Source: Cordilura impudica
Lineage: Eukaryota > Arthropoda > Insecta > Diptera > Scathophagidae
Direction of reading: 5' to 3'
DNA length: 64,000 nucleotides
Assembly: GCA_963682025.1 (NCBI GenBank)
Contig: OY821517.1
Location: 234,133,901 to 234,197,900, forward strand
Below the pieces are notes generated by a model that worked only from the letters and a program-made list of their open reading frames with translations, did not search any database and was not told where the DNA came from. The position numbers and the translations under genes were made by a program. Within the stretch, counting starts at the first letter, position 1, and every line of letters starts with the position of its first letter. This document shows positions 21,106-32,503 of this stretch, piece by piece.

Positions 21106-21618
21106 AAATATACAAATATAATGTGTGCAAGTGAACAGCTGCACATGTTTGCAACCAGAATAAAAACATTAATAATGGAAAAAATGGTGAGTATTTGCTA
21201 TTATGGTAAACAATTAAAAAACATTAATAATATCGTATTTTCTGTTTTGATATAAAAATATAAAAGGTGAGTATTAAAACCCATAGCTTGTGATTTGTTT
21301 TACATAAGACAATTACATTCAGGACTACTCAAAGCAGGGCCGAAGGAAGAAAGAAAAAATTACTATAGCTGAGATAGCGATATTTTATTTATTTTGTAAA
21401 GGAAATAAATGGGATTGAAATCAGCATTAAAATGGGAACTGTAGGCTTTTTGTAATATTCTATACCAAGTATTTTTATATATGTATGTATATATGTATGT
21501 ATGTAAATAATACAAGCAACAAAATCAATACGAATAGAAAAAATGTAAGTTCATGCAATTTGCGGTATGGTCAGAGCGGAATTATGTTTTTAATTCAATA
21601 AAATAAGTGAATTATGTT
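21106..21618. other. AT-rich spacer, nothing recognised
   Basis: Contains a short TATG microsatellite near 21480-21510 and no coding signal. Confidence 0.4.
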
Positions 21619-22125
21619 TAAATGGTGCGTGGTAAAGAAGAAGAAAGCATATATTTCACAAATTCATAACTGCACTGTATTCTTAATCGGACCGGTTTCT
21701 GGCATTTCAGCCTTCATCAGCGATTTATTGAACATTGTGATAATTGTTGTTATGTTTTAATTGAATAGATTGTTTCTATATGAAAATTTTTTCTACTTAG
21801 GGCGGCCGTGAGGTTTTGAACCATGAACCTTCACATACACTCGTACTTGCACTTTTTGGTCAGCGCTTTAACACACTCACCTAAAGTCAGGCCTACGAGC
21901 AGTGTGGTTAGATTCAGTTTTCGTACCATACAGCTTTACTTTGTATTAATTTCAGAAGATACAACTCTGTCCAAACAAACAATCGTTATTTTTTTGAATT
22001 TTTGAATATTTTTTGCATTTATACTTCTAATTTCCACTATTCTCAGTTTTCGTAAGAGTTGTCATATGTGATGTACGGTTTTGTACATACCTACATATGC
22101 ACTTTTACATATATTTGAGATGACG
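21619..22125 (-). repeat. Inverted single copy of the 620-bp unit
   Basis: Reverse complement of the tandem unit at 1-2303, from AAATGGTGCGTGGTA to GAGATGACGC. It includes the box B block as GGTTTTGAACC and the A-tract as a T-run. It carries a few substitutions that the tandem copies do not, so it diverged separately. Together with the array it brackets the two giant satellites. Confidence 0.93.
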
Positions 22126-22470
22126 CTTTTGAAGCGAACTCGAAAGCAAATAAATCTCAGTGGGAGAGAAATCATTGGAAGATGTAAATTTGTGGTATAT
22201 GGCCGTTATATTTTGTTTATTCATGGCAAGCAGTATAAATTAGAACAATTACAACTTATGAATTTGCGGGCAAAATGTGGTTGGAATTGCCAAGAAATTA
22301 TTGCCCGAGAACAGCAAACAGAGAATAGAGAGAGATTATAGGCACCGGGATGATAAATACTGTACTGTTCGAAATGGCAGAACCACAACGCAATTTATAC
22401 CAACCATTGGAGGAAATGGTAGCACAACCTACATGTTCCGCAAAAGCCCTTCAATCCTTAATTAAACAAA
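22126..22470 (+). pseudogene. Unrecognised broken coding fragment
   Basis: A frame with ordinary amino-acid composition runs from about 22126 (TLLKRTRKQINLSGREIIG...) to a tag stop at 22339-22341. A second frame continues in register after a one-base slip in the GAGAGAGA run near 22325 (IIGTGMINTVLFEMAEP, ending near 22490). Together they could encode about 115 residues. I recognise no family and no catalytic motif. It may be a relic of a host gene or transposon, or simply chance. Confidence 0.25.
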
Positions 22471-22910
22471 TTTTAATATATAAGACATAAGAGAAGTATG
22501 AAATAAAAAATGTATTTGTAGATTTCCACAGTTGTTAAACATGATGTCCCCAAAATGATGACAATATATGCTCAGTTTATGAAAAGTAATATATAGTAGA
22601 TGGCTTAAAACGCGTAACGTTTAAAGTAAAGCCAAAACTACAAATGGCTAAAGTTACACCTCTAACTATAACATTAATTTCTCTTTATTGTTTTAATTTA
22701 AAACTAGCATTTAATGTAAATTTTTAATAATCTCTGCATCTATGAAAAAATAAAACGAAACTACGGGCATTTATTTAAAAACTAAAACAAAAGCATGGTT
22801 TATTATTTGAAAAACTTATTTAATGCTTTAACATAATGATATGTATATATTTTTTTAATTTTACGATCTAACTACACAACATAGACTAAAATATAAAAAA
22901 AATACTTTAA
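22471..22910. other. AT-rich spacer, nothing recognised
   Basis: No coding, RNA or repeat signal seen. Confidence 0.4.
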
Positions 22911-23868
22911 CTGACTAAAGCACATTTAGCATCAGTACATTTGGCAATCCGATATTTTCTACCGAAAAACTTGTACGGTAACATGAGCACGACGGCATCA
23001 GCTAATTTTTCGGGTTTGCTAAAAATTAAAAATTTGATCCAATTTAAATGTAAAAGCATGAAAAAAATAACACAAATTTGGCAGTTTCAGGTTCTAATTC
23101 AAGTAGCTCTCTTATGGGTAATTTTGGCACCGAATTACTAAATTGTTCAATTTCAGGACGCATCATATTATAGTAAACCAACCAAAGACATATTGGAGTC
23201 TAAAAATATCGCACCTGAAAAAGACTCGAAAACATCACCTAATGCCTTTTTTATTTCAACGTCTTCAGCATCATCGCATTTCCCAAAAATTGCAAACAAA
23301 AAGTTGAAGGAAGGAGAAACTCTTTTATCAGTATAAATTTTATCCTCTTGATGAGTACGCACAAAACGATCAACAACTTTCGTTACGACCTGAGACAAGT
23401 GTCTAAAATATTTGTGGATTTCATGCCTTACAGCTAATTACGCAAATACGGTATTGTTAACTAAACCACATCTCAAATCGGTTAAGATTCCAGGAGAATG
23501 CTGCCTAGGGTCTTCATACAAAAAACTTGTTATCAAATAATCCAATACAGCATCTCCCAAGAATCCTAAACGTTGATAACAGTCGGTTCATCTTTTGGGA
23601 GTATAAGAGGCATAAATAATGGCTTGCAACAAGTAAGATCTGTCGCGGAATTTATATCCCAAAGCTTGTTCAAATTTCTCACAACCCGCCAAAAAACCTT
23701 CCAGCGCTTCTTCACCATTGGGTGTATAGTGTAGCAGTGGAGATTTAGACGGAGTCCAATACCTTCATTATCAGGTAAAGTACTACTAGGTTCTTTAGCT
23801 TCCTTAGTATCATATGTTATACTCCAATTAAGGTTTCAACGCAATCGGCAACAGATTTATCTAAAACA
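22911..23868 (-). pseudogene. Dcr-1: Dicer-1 fragment (RNase IIIa end, RNase IIIb, start of dsRBD)
   Basis: Read on the minus strand, the order of pieces is that of insect Dicer-1, the microRNA-processing RNase III. (1) DKSVADCVETLIG, the end of RNase IIIa (about 23855-23815). (2) A linker with SPLLHYTPNGEEALEG. (3) RNase IIIb: [28 protein letters not shown] and [11 protein letters not shown], then CDDAEDVE and [20 protein letters not shown]. (4) [12 protein letters not shown] and [11 protein letters not shown]. (5) After a ~60-bp intron-like insert ending TTTTAG, KPEKLAD and YRIAKCTDAKCAL from the dsRNA-binding domain. Lesions: in-frame stops after YASYTPKR and after NNTVFA, frameshifts, a replaced stretch before CDDAED, a shortened dsRBD, and Glu to Gly in the RNase III signature (RLEFLGD to RLGFLGD). 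A TTTTAG acceptor also precedes DKSV. Retained introns point to a genomic duplication, not a retrocopy. Confidence 0.9.
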
Positions 23869-24310
23869 GAACTAAAAATTATTTTTATTTATTTCCAATA
23901 TATTTTATTTATATTTTGAGTTTTAATGAAGTTAGCTGGAATACTATATTTTTTCTATATATTTTATTTACACATTTTCAATTAAAACTGTAATGTATTA
24001 TGTAAAACACACTCACTTTAATTACATTATTATTTTGCTAGCAAATTTCAATTTATTATCATGTAAATCTTACTTAACTTATAATACAATTAACAGAAAT
24101 AAGAACACGCGTTAATTTGTCCACAGAAATTTCAATTTGTGACAATGAATAAGAAGAAATATATAATAAAAAATATACAACGTGTATAAGAATGCCAGCA
24201 TATTATATTAATATAGTTTATTCATCTGAAATTCGTTGTATAAATATTTTGAAAATTTTTGTAGTTCACAAACAAAATTGAAGATGTCGCTCGTGTGTGT
24301 CGCTAGTGCG
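23869..24310. other. AT-rich spacer, nothing recognised
   Basis: Possibly further decayed intron of the Dicer-1 duplicate, since it lies upstream of the acceptor at about 23860 on the minus strand. No exon is recognisable. Confidence 0.3.
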
Positions 24311-24362
24311 TGTTATAGGGTATCGTATAGTCTAGACCGAATTTAATTTTGTTACTTGCTTT
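24311..24362 (-). mobile_element. Family H terminal fragment
   Basis: TAGGGTATCGTATAGTCTAGACCG followed by TTACTTG matches the terminal palindrome end of the H elements at 43788, 47229 and 54677. The palindrome is shortened here. Confidence 0.6.
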
Positions 24363-24846
24363 CAAATAATTTTTGGCGAGCTGGTCAAATTTTTATTTCC
24401 ACATATATTTAGGTGGCTGACTGATTTAATTAGTGTTTTCATAGGGATGTTTGTTAGATGTTCCGGAAGTGTTTTTTATTGCCAATAATTCACGAATGTA
24501 TATAGAAGAAAAATTATGGATACGTCTGGATATTGTAACATTCTCACCATAAACTGCAAACCCGAAAGATATAACAGAACCTTCGGTGAAAAAAGAGTAT
24601 AATTTGAGTATTTAATATTAATTAATTCCAAAAATTTCTACTTTATTTCAAAGGACGTCATGTTGTGTTTATTTGTATGTATATGCAAGTGAGAAATCTA
24701 TATTAAGATTTGAAAAGCACCAAGGTTCTAAACGAGGGGAAATTCTATTCTCTACATTTGGAATTAATAACCATATTACAAAACTGCGAATCTAGAGCTG
24801 ATCAGTTTGAAGATGTCACCACCCTCGCCTATAAATTTCATTATCG
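24363..24846. other. Spacer or 5' region of LINE A
   Basis: No ORF1 is detectable ahead of the LINE A endonuclease. This stretch may be its leader or unrelated sequence. Confidence 0.3.
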
Positions 24847-27159
24847 ATGAACTCTAATGTAAATATTTTATCATTGAATGCCCGCAGCCAGCGAAATAAA
24901 AATGTGTAATTGTTTAGTTTTTTGCTATCCCACAACGTTCATATTTGCCTTCTCTCAGAGACGTTGTTAAATAAAAATATCATAACTAAAAACAGAGAAT
25001 TTCATTGTTGTAGAAAAGATCGTACTGATGCAAACGGTGGTGGGGTAGCGATTCCTATTAGAAAAAATATCAAACCTGAAATTATACTAAGCGTTAATAG
25101 TAGCTTAATCGAAATTATTGGATTAAAAATTTTTACAACAAATGAAAATTACATTAAAATTTATTCCTGTTACTTCCCAGGAGGATCCGCAGGCTCTGAT
25201 GACTCGAAAAATATTTGTTCAGATATCCGTAAGTTAACCTGTGTTAATTCTATCTTAGGTGGGGATTTTAATGGTCGGCACAGTTTATGGGGTTGTCACT
25301 GGACTAATTGTTGGGGTATACTTCTTTACGAAAGGTTGGACAGTAACAATTTGCAAATATTATATCCGAATATTTACACATATATTCCAAGTAATCCTAA
25401 CAGACAACCATCAACATTAGATCTATTTTTAACTAATGCTTCAACAAACACGTCACCAGTCACAGTTATAAATGCTTTGAGCTCAGATTATTTGCCTATA
25501 AAAGTATTCATTAACTCTAGTTGTAGATTCATAGAAAATTCATATCTTGATTTTAAAAATGCTAATTGGATGAATTATAACCGACTTGGAACAAACAAGC
25601 TATCATCAATTAATTTAGATATAATATGCCATAGAGAAGAAATATTGTGAAGAAAAAGTATAACTTAATTCCTACTTTACAACATAACAACATTAATTTT
25701 AACAATCAGTACGAAAAATGTGAAATATTGGCTGAGAATTTTAATAAAAGCGCAATTCCATCAAAATGTCAACTTTGATGAAAAAAATTTTTTTTCATTT
25801 ATATGAAGTAAGTTTAAAAATATATTAAAATATGTTCCAAGTTACATAATGTAATTTCTTAAAAGTATTCTAGATTATAAAATAATTAAAAAATTTATTG
25901 GTTTACTAAATTTTCTTTAATACATGTTTAAGAAGCTTTAGTCATTCCGTCACGTCAAATGACAGTTAATAACTTCAACATTGTCATAGCTAAGTAGCTC
26001 TGATTTATAATTTTATATTGCTTATATATCATATGTAAAATATTCATTAGTTTAAAAACTGACTAGCTTCTTAATTGACAAAAGTTCCTAGGTTTTAATA
26101 CCAGGACAGAGTCATGGTAGCAAAAATGTCATTCCGTCACACAATAAGAAATTACTCAAAAATAAAAGAATAAAATAGTGAAAAAATTGTTTCAGAGTTT
26201 TTTTTAAATCTCTTACTCATTAACAATCATTTTCAAACTGAAGAATGAATTTTCAATTGAAAATAGCTTTGTGAAATAGCCTTAACTTCAATTTTTCAAC
26301 TCAAAATGTCATTCCGTCACATATGGAATTGCCCAAAAATCATTCCTTTTCTCTTAGCAACTTTACAACTATTGCCGAAGTAGAAGAAAGCATCACAAGT
26401 TTACATACAATAAATTTAAATACAAAAAATTTCACACCAGTTACCCCAAATCAAATCAAAAACGTAATTTAAAAAATGAAGACCAAAAAATTCCCTGGTA
26501 CTGATAACCTAAACAATATATGCCTTAAAGCTCTTCCTTAGAAAGGTGTCTATATCTTACTGGAATAACTAATGCATGTTTCAAACTTAACTATTTTCCT
26601 ATCCTGGGGAAAAATTCAAAAATCATGCCTATCAAAAAACCAAACAAGCTTCCTGATAGTCCATCATCGTATAGACCAATTAGTATGTTATCTTCAGTGA
26701 GTAAAGCGCTAGAAAAAGTTATAAAATGAAAACTGGAAGAGTTTATTGATGCCAAGAATATTTTGTCGTCTCAACAATTCGGATTTTGTAAACAATACAA
26801 CACAGCTCAATCCTTGGCAAGAATAAGAAAAATAGTTAAGTAAAATTTTCAAATTGGTATATAACCTGGACATCAAGGCAGCATTTGACTACATTTGGCA
26901 TAACAGCCTTATCCACAAATGCTGAAATTAAATTTATCTATCAATCTGATTAAAATTTTACATAGTTTTCTTTCAAATCGATCTTTTTGTGTCCATATTG
27001 GTTCAATTTCTTCCAGAGATTTTAATATTACAGCTGGCTGTTCTCAAGGTTCTTGCCTCTCACCTATTCTTTACAATATTTACACTGACGATACAGCGAT
27101 ACTCAGCACTGGATTACTAGCAGATGAAGTAGTAACAAATTTACAGTCAGCAATGGTTA
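24847..27159 (+). pseudogene. LINE A, Jockey-like non-LTR retrotransposon ORF2, 5' part
   Basis: Endonuclease (APE type) from ATG 24847: NILSLNARSQRNKN, then LLSETLL (catalytic Glu), GGDFNGRHSLWG (GDFN motif) and SSDYLPI, where the usual His of the SDH motif is Tyr. An in-frame TAA at 24907 and the stop at 25650 break it. After an inserted element (25753-26335) the reverse transcriptase follows in broken frames: KFPGTDNLNN, SYRPISMLSSVSKALEK, QQFGF, DIKAAFDYIWH, CSQGSCLSPILYNIYT. The DD of the YADD-type motif (DDTAILS) is fused directly to NIYT, showing an internal deletion. The frame ends at a 15-bp target duplication (27145-27159) where LINE B is inserted. The rest resumes at 36785. Confidence 0.88.
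25753..26335. mobile_element. Small inverted-repeat element inserted in LINE A
   Basis: The LINE A reading frame (ILAENFNKSAIPSK) stops here and resumes with the acidic segment before the RT (FTTIAEVEESITSL). The insert begins GCAATTCCATCAAAATGTC and ends with the inverse ATATGGAATTGC, a short terminal inverted repeat. Inside, GTCATTCCGTCAC recurs at 25941, 26128 and 26308, roughly 180 bp apart, and a related AAAATGTCA lies at 25763. It has no coding capacity, so it is non-autonomous. I cannot assign the superfamily. Confidence 0.6.
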
Positions 27160-29414
27160 GGTTAGATTAGATTGAAAAAAGAGGAGCCATGTATATACAT
27201 AGTTCATATCCGTTTTTCTCGGATATACACTAAAGCTAGAAAGTCAGCTTGTTGTGCGCTCTACATACTCGTGCTCATCCGGTTATCTACCCCTTATTTA
27301 ACTTAGGAATTTGGTCTAGACAGCAAACTTCCTGAGTGTTTTCCAGCGTATCCCCCCTAAGAGCCGCTAGGCCTGGTATGATGTCGTTGGATAAATATCT
27401 GAGCCTTGTTCCCACAAATGCAGGACAGTAACAAAGGCAGTGTTCTCGGGTCTCGTCATACTCTCCACAAGCTCTGCCTGTGGCAGATTCCGCCCGTCCT
27501 ATACGGTATAGGTAAGCCCTCAGTTCAGAGCGCCCTGTGAGGATGCCAATAATCGTACTCAGTTCGCTTCTATTCAGACTTAGGATTTCCCTAGTCCTCG
27601 AAGTGTCGGGAGAGCCCCATTATATCTTCGTAACCTTACCTATGTCAGTTTCCTCCCGAACTGAAGTATGTGAACTGGTCCGCCCATTCCGAGAGTTTCA
27701 ATTCGAGAGACTGGAAAGCTATTGGGTTTTCCAAATTGACTCCCTCCAGGACCCTGCTCTCAATATGGTCCTGCCAAGTGAACATTTTGTCGAGAATAAC
27801 CCCAAGTTATTTCACCGTTTGTGTGATTCTAATCGTTTTGCCCTGGAAGCGGGGTTCATCGAAATCGACTATTCTCGTCTTCCTAGTAAAGAGGAATATT
27901 TCAGTCTTTTCCGGGTTCACATTAAGTCCCCTCGGTTGTGCCCAGTTGTACGCTATTTCGAGTGCATCCGATGCCCTTCAATATAGATTCCTAGGATCTT
28001 TCCCGCTTAACATTATCGCTACGTCGTCTGCGTAGCAGACAGGTTGGAAACCCTTATTGGCTAGAATCTTCAACAGACTATCTATAGTGGTCACCCAAAG
28101 AAGGGGGATAAAATTCCCCCTTGGGGTGTTCCACAACAAACCTTGTCCCTTAATCTAATGCCACCAACCCTCGCAACTTAATCCAACTATTCCCTAGCAT
28201 GTGACCGATCCAGGCTTCAATGTCCCTGTCTACGTCGAATCGGTCTAGAGATTGAAAGTAGCGTATCGGTCGAAACATTATTGAAAGTCCCTTCTATATC
28301 AATAAATATAGATAGGATGAAGATTTTTCGATCAAAATATCTTTCGATGTTTTCACTAAGCGTCCCCTCAAATAAGCGTGTTGTTAAAACCTCAATAGCT
28401 CATTCGGGATCTGAGATTTAACCATGTAATCAACTATGCACTCCATGGTATTCAGTAGGAAGCTCTCCTTTTCCGGCTTTGGTGTGAAGACCACTTTGGC
28501 CTCCTACCATGCCTTGGGGGTGTACGCCAATTTAAGGAAAGCAGATAATATTCCAGCCAGACTACTACCAATCAAGTTGCATTAAAGGGCAAAACTCTGT
28601 ATTGCCTTATGTACCATCATTTCGGATATTCTATTTTTTCTCTGCGCTCGATGTTGTTCCTCATTAGGCCCACCATATTGTTCCCCATCGCATCCCGTTC
28701 ATTGTTCCACGTTGGGTCCAGCTTATCGAGGCACATTGGTATCAATTCCCGGGTTTCTATGCGGCCCATGTTCGTCGATAAGAAAGTGTGCCTCTATCAT
28801 TATTCTTAAGGATTGTTCCATCGAGTCCGCCCGAATCCTGCCCTTACCGATTGGAGTTTCAGGATGTGAATGGGTTTTCGATAAGAATTTCTTGATTTTC
28901 GAGACGTCATTAACGCTACCAACCTGTTCACAGAAGAGTTTCCAGGAGTTGGGTTTGGCTACTCGAATCTTTTTGTTGTAATCTCTGAGTTTGATGTGGT
29001 AGTCGTCCCAGTATATTGCATTTTTTTATGACGAGCCCTATTGAATAGTCTTCGAATGTCCTTCCAAGATATATCAGTTCCCCTGTTAACCAGGGTTTAT
29101 CTCAGGGAGATCTCCTTTCCTGGAATGGACAACATTCCTTGAAGCACTCAATTAGGATCCTCGTTAATTTGTCCACTTCTTCGTCAACCTCTTCGACATA
29201 CATTAGGTCTGCGGGAGGAGTAGTTAGACGTGCCTGTAGATTTCTTCTAAATTTAGGCCGATCAGCTTTAGCCTTATTCCTGAACTTAAAGGGTTCAGGT
29301 GGTGGTTGTGCTAGTTTAAATAAAATGTATCGATGATCCGAGAAGGAGTGTTCGCTAGAGACATGCCAATCTTGGATATCATCCATTAAATTTTTTGAAC
29401 AAATTTAAATATCT
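27160..29414 (-). pseudogene. LINE B, LOA/R1-like retrotransposon ORF2, 3' part
   Basis: Minus-strand continuation of the element whose 5' part is at 35619-36784. Reading right to left: end of endonuclease (DWHVSSEHSFSDHRYILFKL at about 29370), then RT in broken frames with FQPVCYADDVAIMLSG (YADD intact, near 28035), GLNVNPEKTEIFLFTRK and LGVILDKMFTWQDHI. The 3' end encodes LTGRSELRAYLYRIGRAES and the terminal Cys/His motif of this LINE type (ACGEYDETREHCLCYC) near 27450. The RNase H region between them is missing or too decayed to see. The 3' terminus at 27160 is a TCTAATCTAACC-like tail abutting the 15-bp target duplication. Plus-strand frames here (27537, 27670, 28609, 28712, 29139) are antisense shadows. 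Confidence 0.85.
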
Positions 29415-29661
29415 TAATCTTGCAACGCTATGGCAACAGAGTAGACATCTAAAGAGCTCTGCGAATTTATTTTAATTAATTTGTTGAGTAAATTAAGTAT
29501 ACAATAAAATCAAAAATATTGTGGAACTGTTGGATCAACGTGTAGTCTCAAAAAATACATTAGTGTTTTCCAATCATCAAACATCTACAAATATAAGCAC
29601 TGATATAAAAAGTAGTGTCAACATAACCTCAAATTTATTTGCGCAGTCATTAAATTAGTAA

Positions 29662-30597
29662 ATGATGTCGCAAATTAAATGTGTTCATTGTGAAAATTCG
29701 TTCAACAAAAACGAAAATCGTGTGAGATGTGCCTTTTGTGATGCACTTTTCCATTTGGAGTTTGCCACGCAACTTACTCCAGCACTCACAAGAACCATCT
29801 TGGATAGTGTTAAAAAAACAGGTGGTTGTCTTACATACAGATGCAGTTACTGCCTTACCGTCAACCAGAAATCCGACGGAGTAATTAGCAATTTCGATAA
29901 TTTGGAGAAATATATGCAGGGAATTTCTGCACAACTCGTTGATATTAAAAAAGATTTGGCAGACAATATAAGTTGCTATGACAAGCTCGAAAAGATTGTC
30001 GGGTTAAAAATTAAAAAACTGGAAGCGGACAACAATAATTTGAAAAGACAATTGAATCGTGAGGATATCATAGTTAAGGGGTTACCATCAACTATACCCA
30101 ATGATGAATTGTTTTCCACTGTAGTTGATATTGCAAGAATACTTGGTGGAAATTACTCAAACGGACTTGCATGGATAAGTAGTAAGTCGGCGGTTTTGGT
30201 GAAGTTTAATACTTTTCGTAATAGAGACACCATAATGGGTAACTATCGATCTAAGTTTGACCTTAAATTAAAGCAGATTAAAACTGCTGAAAGAGAAGAT
30301 TCTAGAATTTATCTGAATGACCATCACACACCAATGGTATCTAAATTTAGATTTTACTGTCGCAAAATGATGAAAGATAAAGTAATCCGTAAATTTGAAA
30401 TGCTGAATTGGGACATTCCTAAAGCTAAATTGTACTTTTTGGATGGAAGAATGGAGGAAAGTGATTTTGAGCACGTTGTTAAATTATTTGTGTCGAGGAA
30501 TGTTTCTGAGATGGGTAAATCTTTATCAAATATAAACCAGGTTGCAACACAGCAAACTGATGTAGGAGATGCAATCGAGATTAACAATTCGAAATAA
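29662..30597 (+). CDS. LINE C ORF1 protein, zinc finger plus coiled coil plus FP-like domain (311 aa)
   Basis: The only uninterrupted retrotransposon ORF of good size here. Residues 7-64 form a PHD-like zinc finger: Cys7, Cys10, Cys23, Cys26, His31, Cys61, Cys64. The Cys expected three residues after His31 is Phe34. Residues about 88-135 are heptad-like and Lys/Glu rich (YDKLEKIVGLKIKKLEADNN), a likely trimerising coiled coil. From about 138, DIIVKGLP, a conserved VLVKFNTFRNRDTIMGNYRS block and RIYLNDHHTPMVSKFRF match the domain shared by many LINE ORF1 proteins and baculovirus FP25-type proteins. The role would be binding the element RNA in the RNP. ORF2 of the same copy is dead, so any selection is past. 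The start is chosen at the first of two Met codons, just before the zinc finger. Confidence 0.8.
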   Translation: MMSQIKCVHCENSFNKNENRVRCAFCDALFHLEFATQLTPALTRTILDSVKKTGGCLTYRCSYCLTVNQKSDGVISNFDNLEKYMQGISAQLVDIKKDLADNISCYDKLEKIVGLKIKKLEADNNNLKRQLNREDIIVKGLPSTIPNDELFSTVVDIARILGGNYSNGLAWISSKSAVLVKFNTFRNRDTIMGNYRSKFDLKLKQIKTAEREDSRIYLNDHHTPMVSKFRFYCRKMMKDKVIRKFEMLNWDIPKAKLYFLDGRMEESDFEHVVKLFVSRNVSEMGKSLSNINQVATQQTDVGDAIEINNSK

Positions 30598-30930
30598 TTA
30601 ATTTCAAATACTAAGTACTAAGAGAATAGGTATATTTTTAATCTCATTTATTTTTTTTCTTTAATTTACAATTTCGTATGATTTTTTTAACTTTATTCAT
30701 TTTCTCTTCCTAGTTTTTTATCTCTATTTTGACATTCTTTTATTTGCTTTCGATTTCTGAATTAATAGTTTCAGCCTTTCTTTATATTTGTCTTTCGTTA
30801 TCTCTCATATACTTACTAATCTTTATAACTCGCTTATAATTTATAGTTACCAGATTGGTTAATATTTTTGTTATACATTTTTGATTTATTAAAATTTTTT
30901 AGATTTCTGGTTCATGTAACTCAATATATA

Positions 30931-32503
30931 CAGTCGGTCACAGCTTATTTGATGCAGATAAATTACATACATATGTTTAAAAATATATATTTAAAAATTT
31001 TGTTCTGAAAATACAAAAACAACATACGTGGTTTAGTTAATAATTATGCGTTATTTATATTTACAAAAAAAAAAAATATTTGCTTTAAGTTCTCTAGATA
31101 CTCAAAATACAAAATAACGTACAAAATTCAGGTCACAGCTTAAATGAAGCAATTTTAGAAAACATTAAATAAAATTTTTTTCGATTGCTTAGTATTTAGT
31201 AGGATATCCTTTATTATCTATAACCGCTGTATCCCACTCTTTTTGCAACACCTTTTTTAAGTTAGATTTGTTATGGATATCGTATTTTCGAATATTTGTC
31301 TTCAGTATTGACCACAAATTTTCAATCACATTTAAGTCAAGTGATTGTGCTGGAGTTTGAACTATATGCGGGCATTTCCATATCAACCAAGTCTGTACTA
31401 ATGGTGATTTGTGGTTAGGGTCATTATCTTGGTAGAATCGAAAGGCGTCCTCAATTTGCAATTTCGTCGCTCTTTGAATTAAATTTTCTTGGAGAAGCTT
31501 CAAATACATGTTTTTATCCATATTCCCTACGATAAAGGCCAAGTTACCTACTCCATTTGAAGACATGCATCCCCAAACCATAGCATATCCACCACCGTGT
31601 TTCATAGTGGCACGTAAATTTTGAGGTTTCAGCTCAGTATTAACATTGCGCCAAATGTAGGGTCTTCCATATGGTCCAAATATATTAACTTTCACTTCAT
31701 AAACAAAAATTACAGTTCTCCAAAATGCTGGTCTCTTATTTAAATGGTCACGCGCAAACTTCAGCCATTTTACTCTATTGTTTTCATTTATAAATGGTTT
31801 GTTTCGAGGAATTCGGCCATTAAAATCAGCGTCCCTCAATATTCTGTGAATAGTTTCAGGATGACTTGTCTTTCCCAAATATTTTTCGGCCATAAGTCAG
31901 ATTCGGAGCGCTTGTTGCTAGATTTTTACGAAGTTGTTGCACTAACCACTTAGAATCACTTTCAGTAAAAATTTTGTTTGGAGCTTGTCTACCCTTGTTT
32001 TCAACACGATTCTCACCTATGTAAATAGCGTTTTTATGCTGAACTGTTGAAGAACTTAAATTAACCATTTCAGCAACTTTCCGTGGAGTGTGCCCATTCT
32101 TATAGTGCTTTAATACTAACTCACGCATTTCAATGGATGTACGTGGCGCCATGGTTGAAAAATTCACTTCTTTTATTTTTTTATGCGTATCAGTCAAAAA
32201 CATAATTAGGAATGATTGCAGATAATAATTTTAAAATCTTAAGCTGAAAAAAACAACAAGGATAACGATAAAATTAACTGCATCATTTAAGCTGTGACAT
32301 GAGTTTTGTTCCTTATTTTGCATTTTTTAGTTTCGTGAGAGCACAAAGCACATTTTTGTTTTTGTTTTTTTTCTTAAATAAAATTACAACACTATAATAT
32401 ACTAAACCACATTCTTTGTTTTTGTATATTTATAACAAAATTTTTAAATATATAACGGTTTTTGAAAAAAACTTATCTGCATCAAATAAGCTGTGAGTGA
32501 CTG
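30931..32503 (-). mobile_element. Bari-like Tc1/mariner transposon with IR/DR ends
   Basis: Bounded by TA dinucleotides (30929-30930 and 32504-32505) and by terminal inverted repeats. The left end reads CAGTCGGTCACAGCTTATTT and the right end, inverted, CAGTCACTCACAGCTTATTT, both continuing GATGCAGATAA. A second, internal copy of the core TCACAGCTTAAATGA occurs about 196 bp inside each end (31132 and 32299, inverted). This double-repeat layout (IR/DR) is known from Bari and Sleeping Beauty type elements. Length 1573 bp. It sits between ORF1 and ORF2 of LINE C. Confidence 0.92.
31189..32203 (-). pseudogene. Tc1/Bari-like transposase, frameshifted
   Basis: Two overlapping minus-strand frames (32203-31856 and 31893-31189) together cover a Tc1-type transposase of about 340 residues. 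The N-terminal part has the paired helix-turn-helix region (RELVLKHYKNGHTPRKVAEM, then the linker RVENKGRQAPNKI). The catalytic part has TIHRILRDADFNGR, the region of the first Asp read as VIFVYEVKVNIFG, QDNDPNHKS (second Asp) and LDLNVIENLWSILK (catalytic Glu). In active relatives the first motif reads FSDES; here the Asp is Tyr, so catalysis is lost independently of the frameshift near 31870. DD34E-type spacing is preserved for the second Asp and the Glu. Confidence 0.9.

Noticed and set aside
22941..23141. 66-codon plus-strand frame as a small gene
   Set aside because: The minus strand reads the end of the Dicer-1 RNase IIIb and dsRBD region at the same place.
27537..29336. Plus-strand frames at 27537, 27670, 28609, 28712 and 29139
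   Set aside because: They are antisense to LINE B, whose minus-strand translation carries clear RT and Cys/His motifs.
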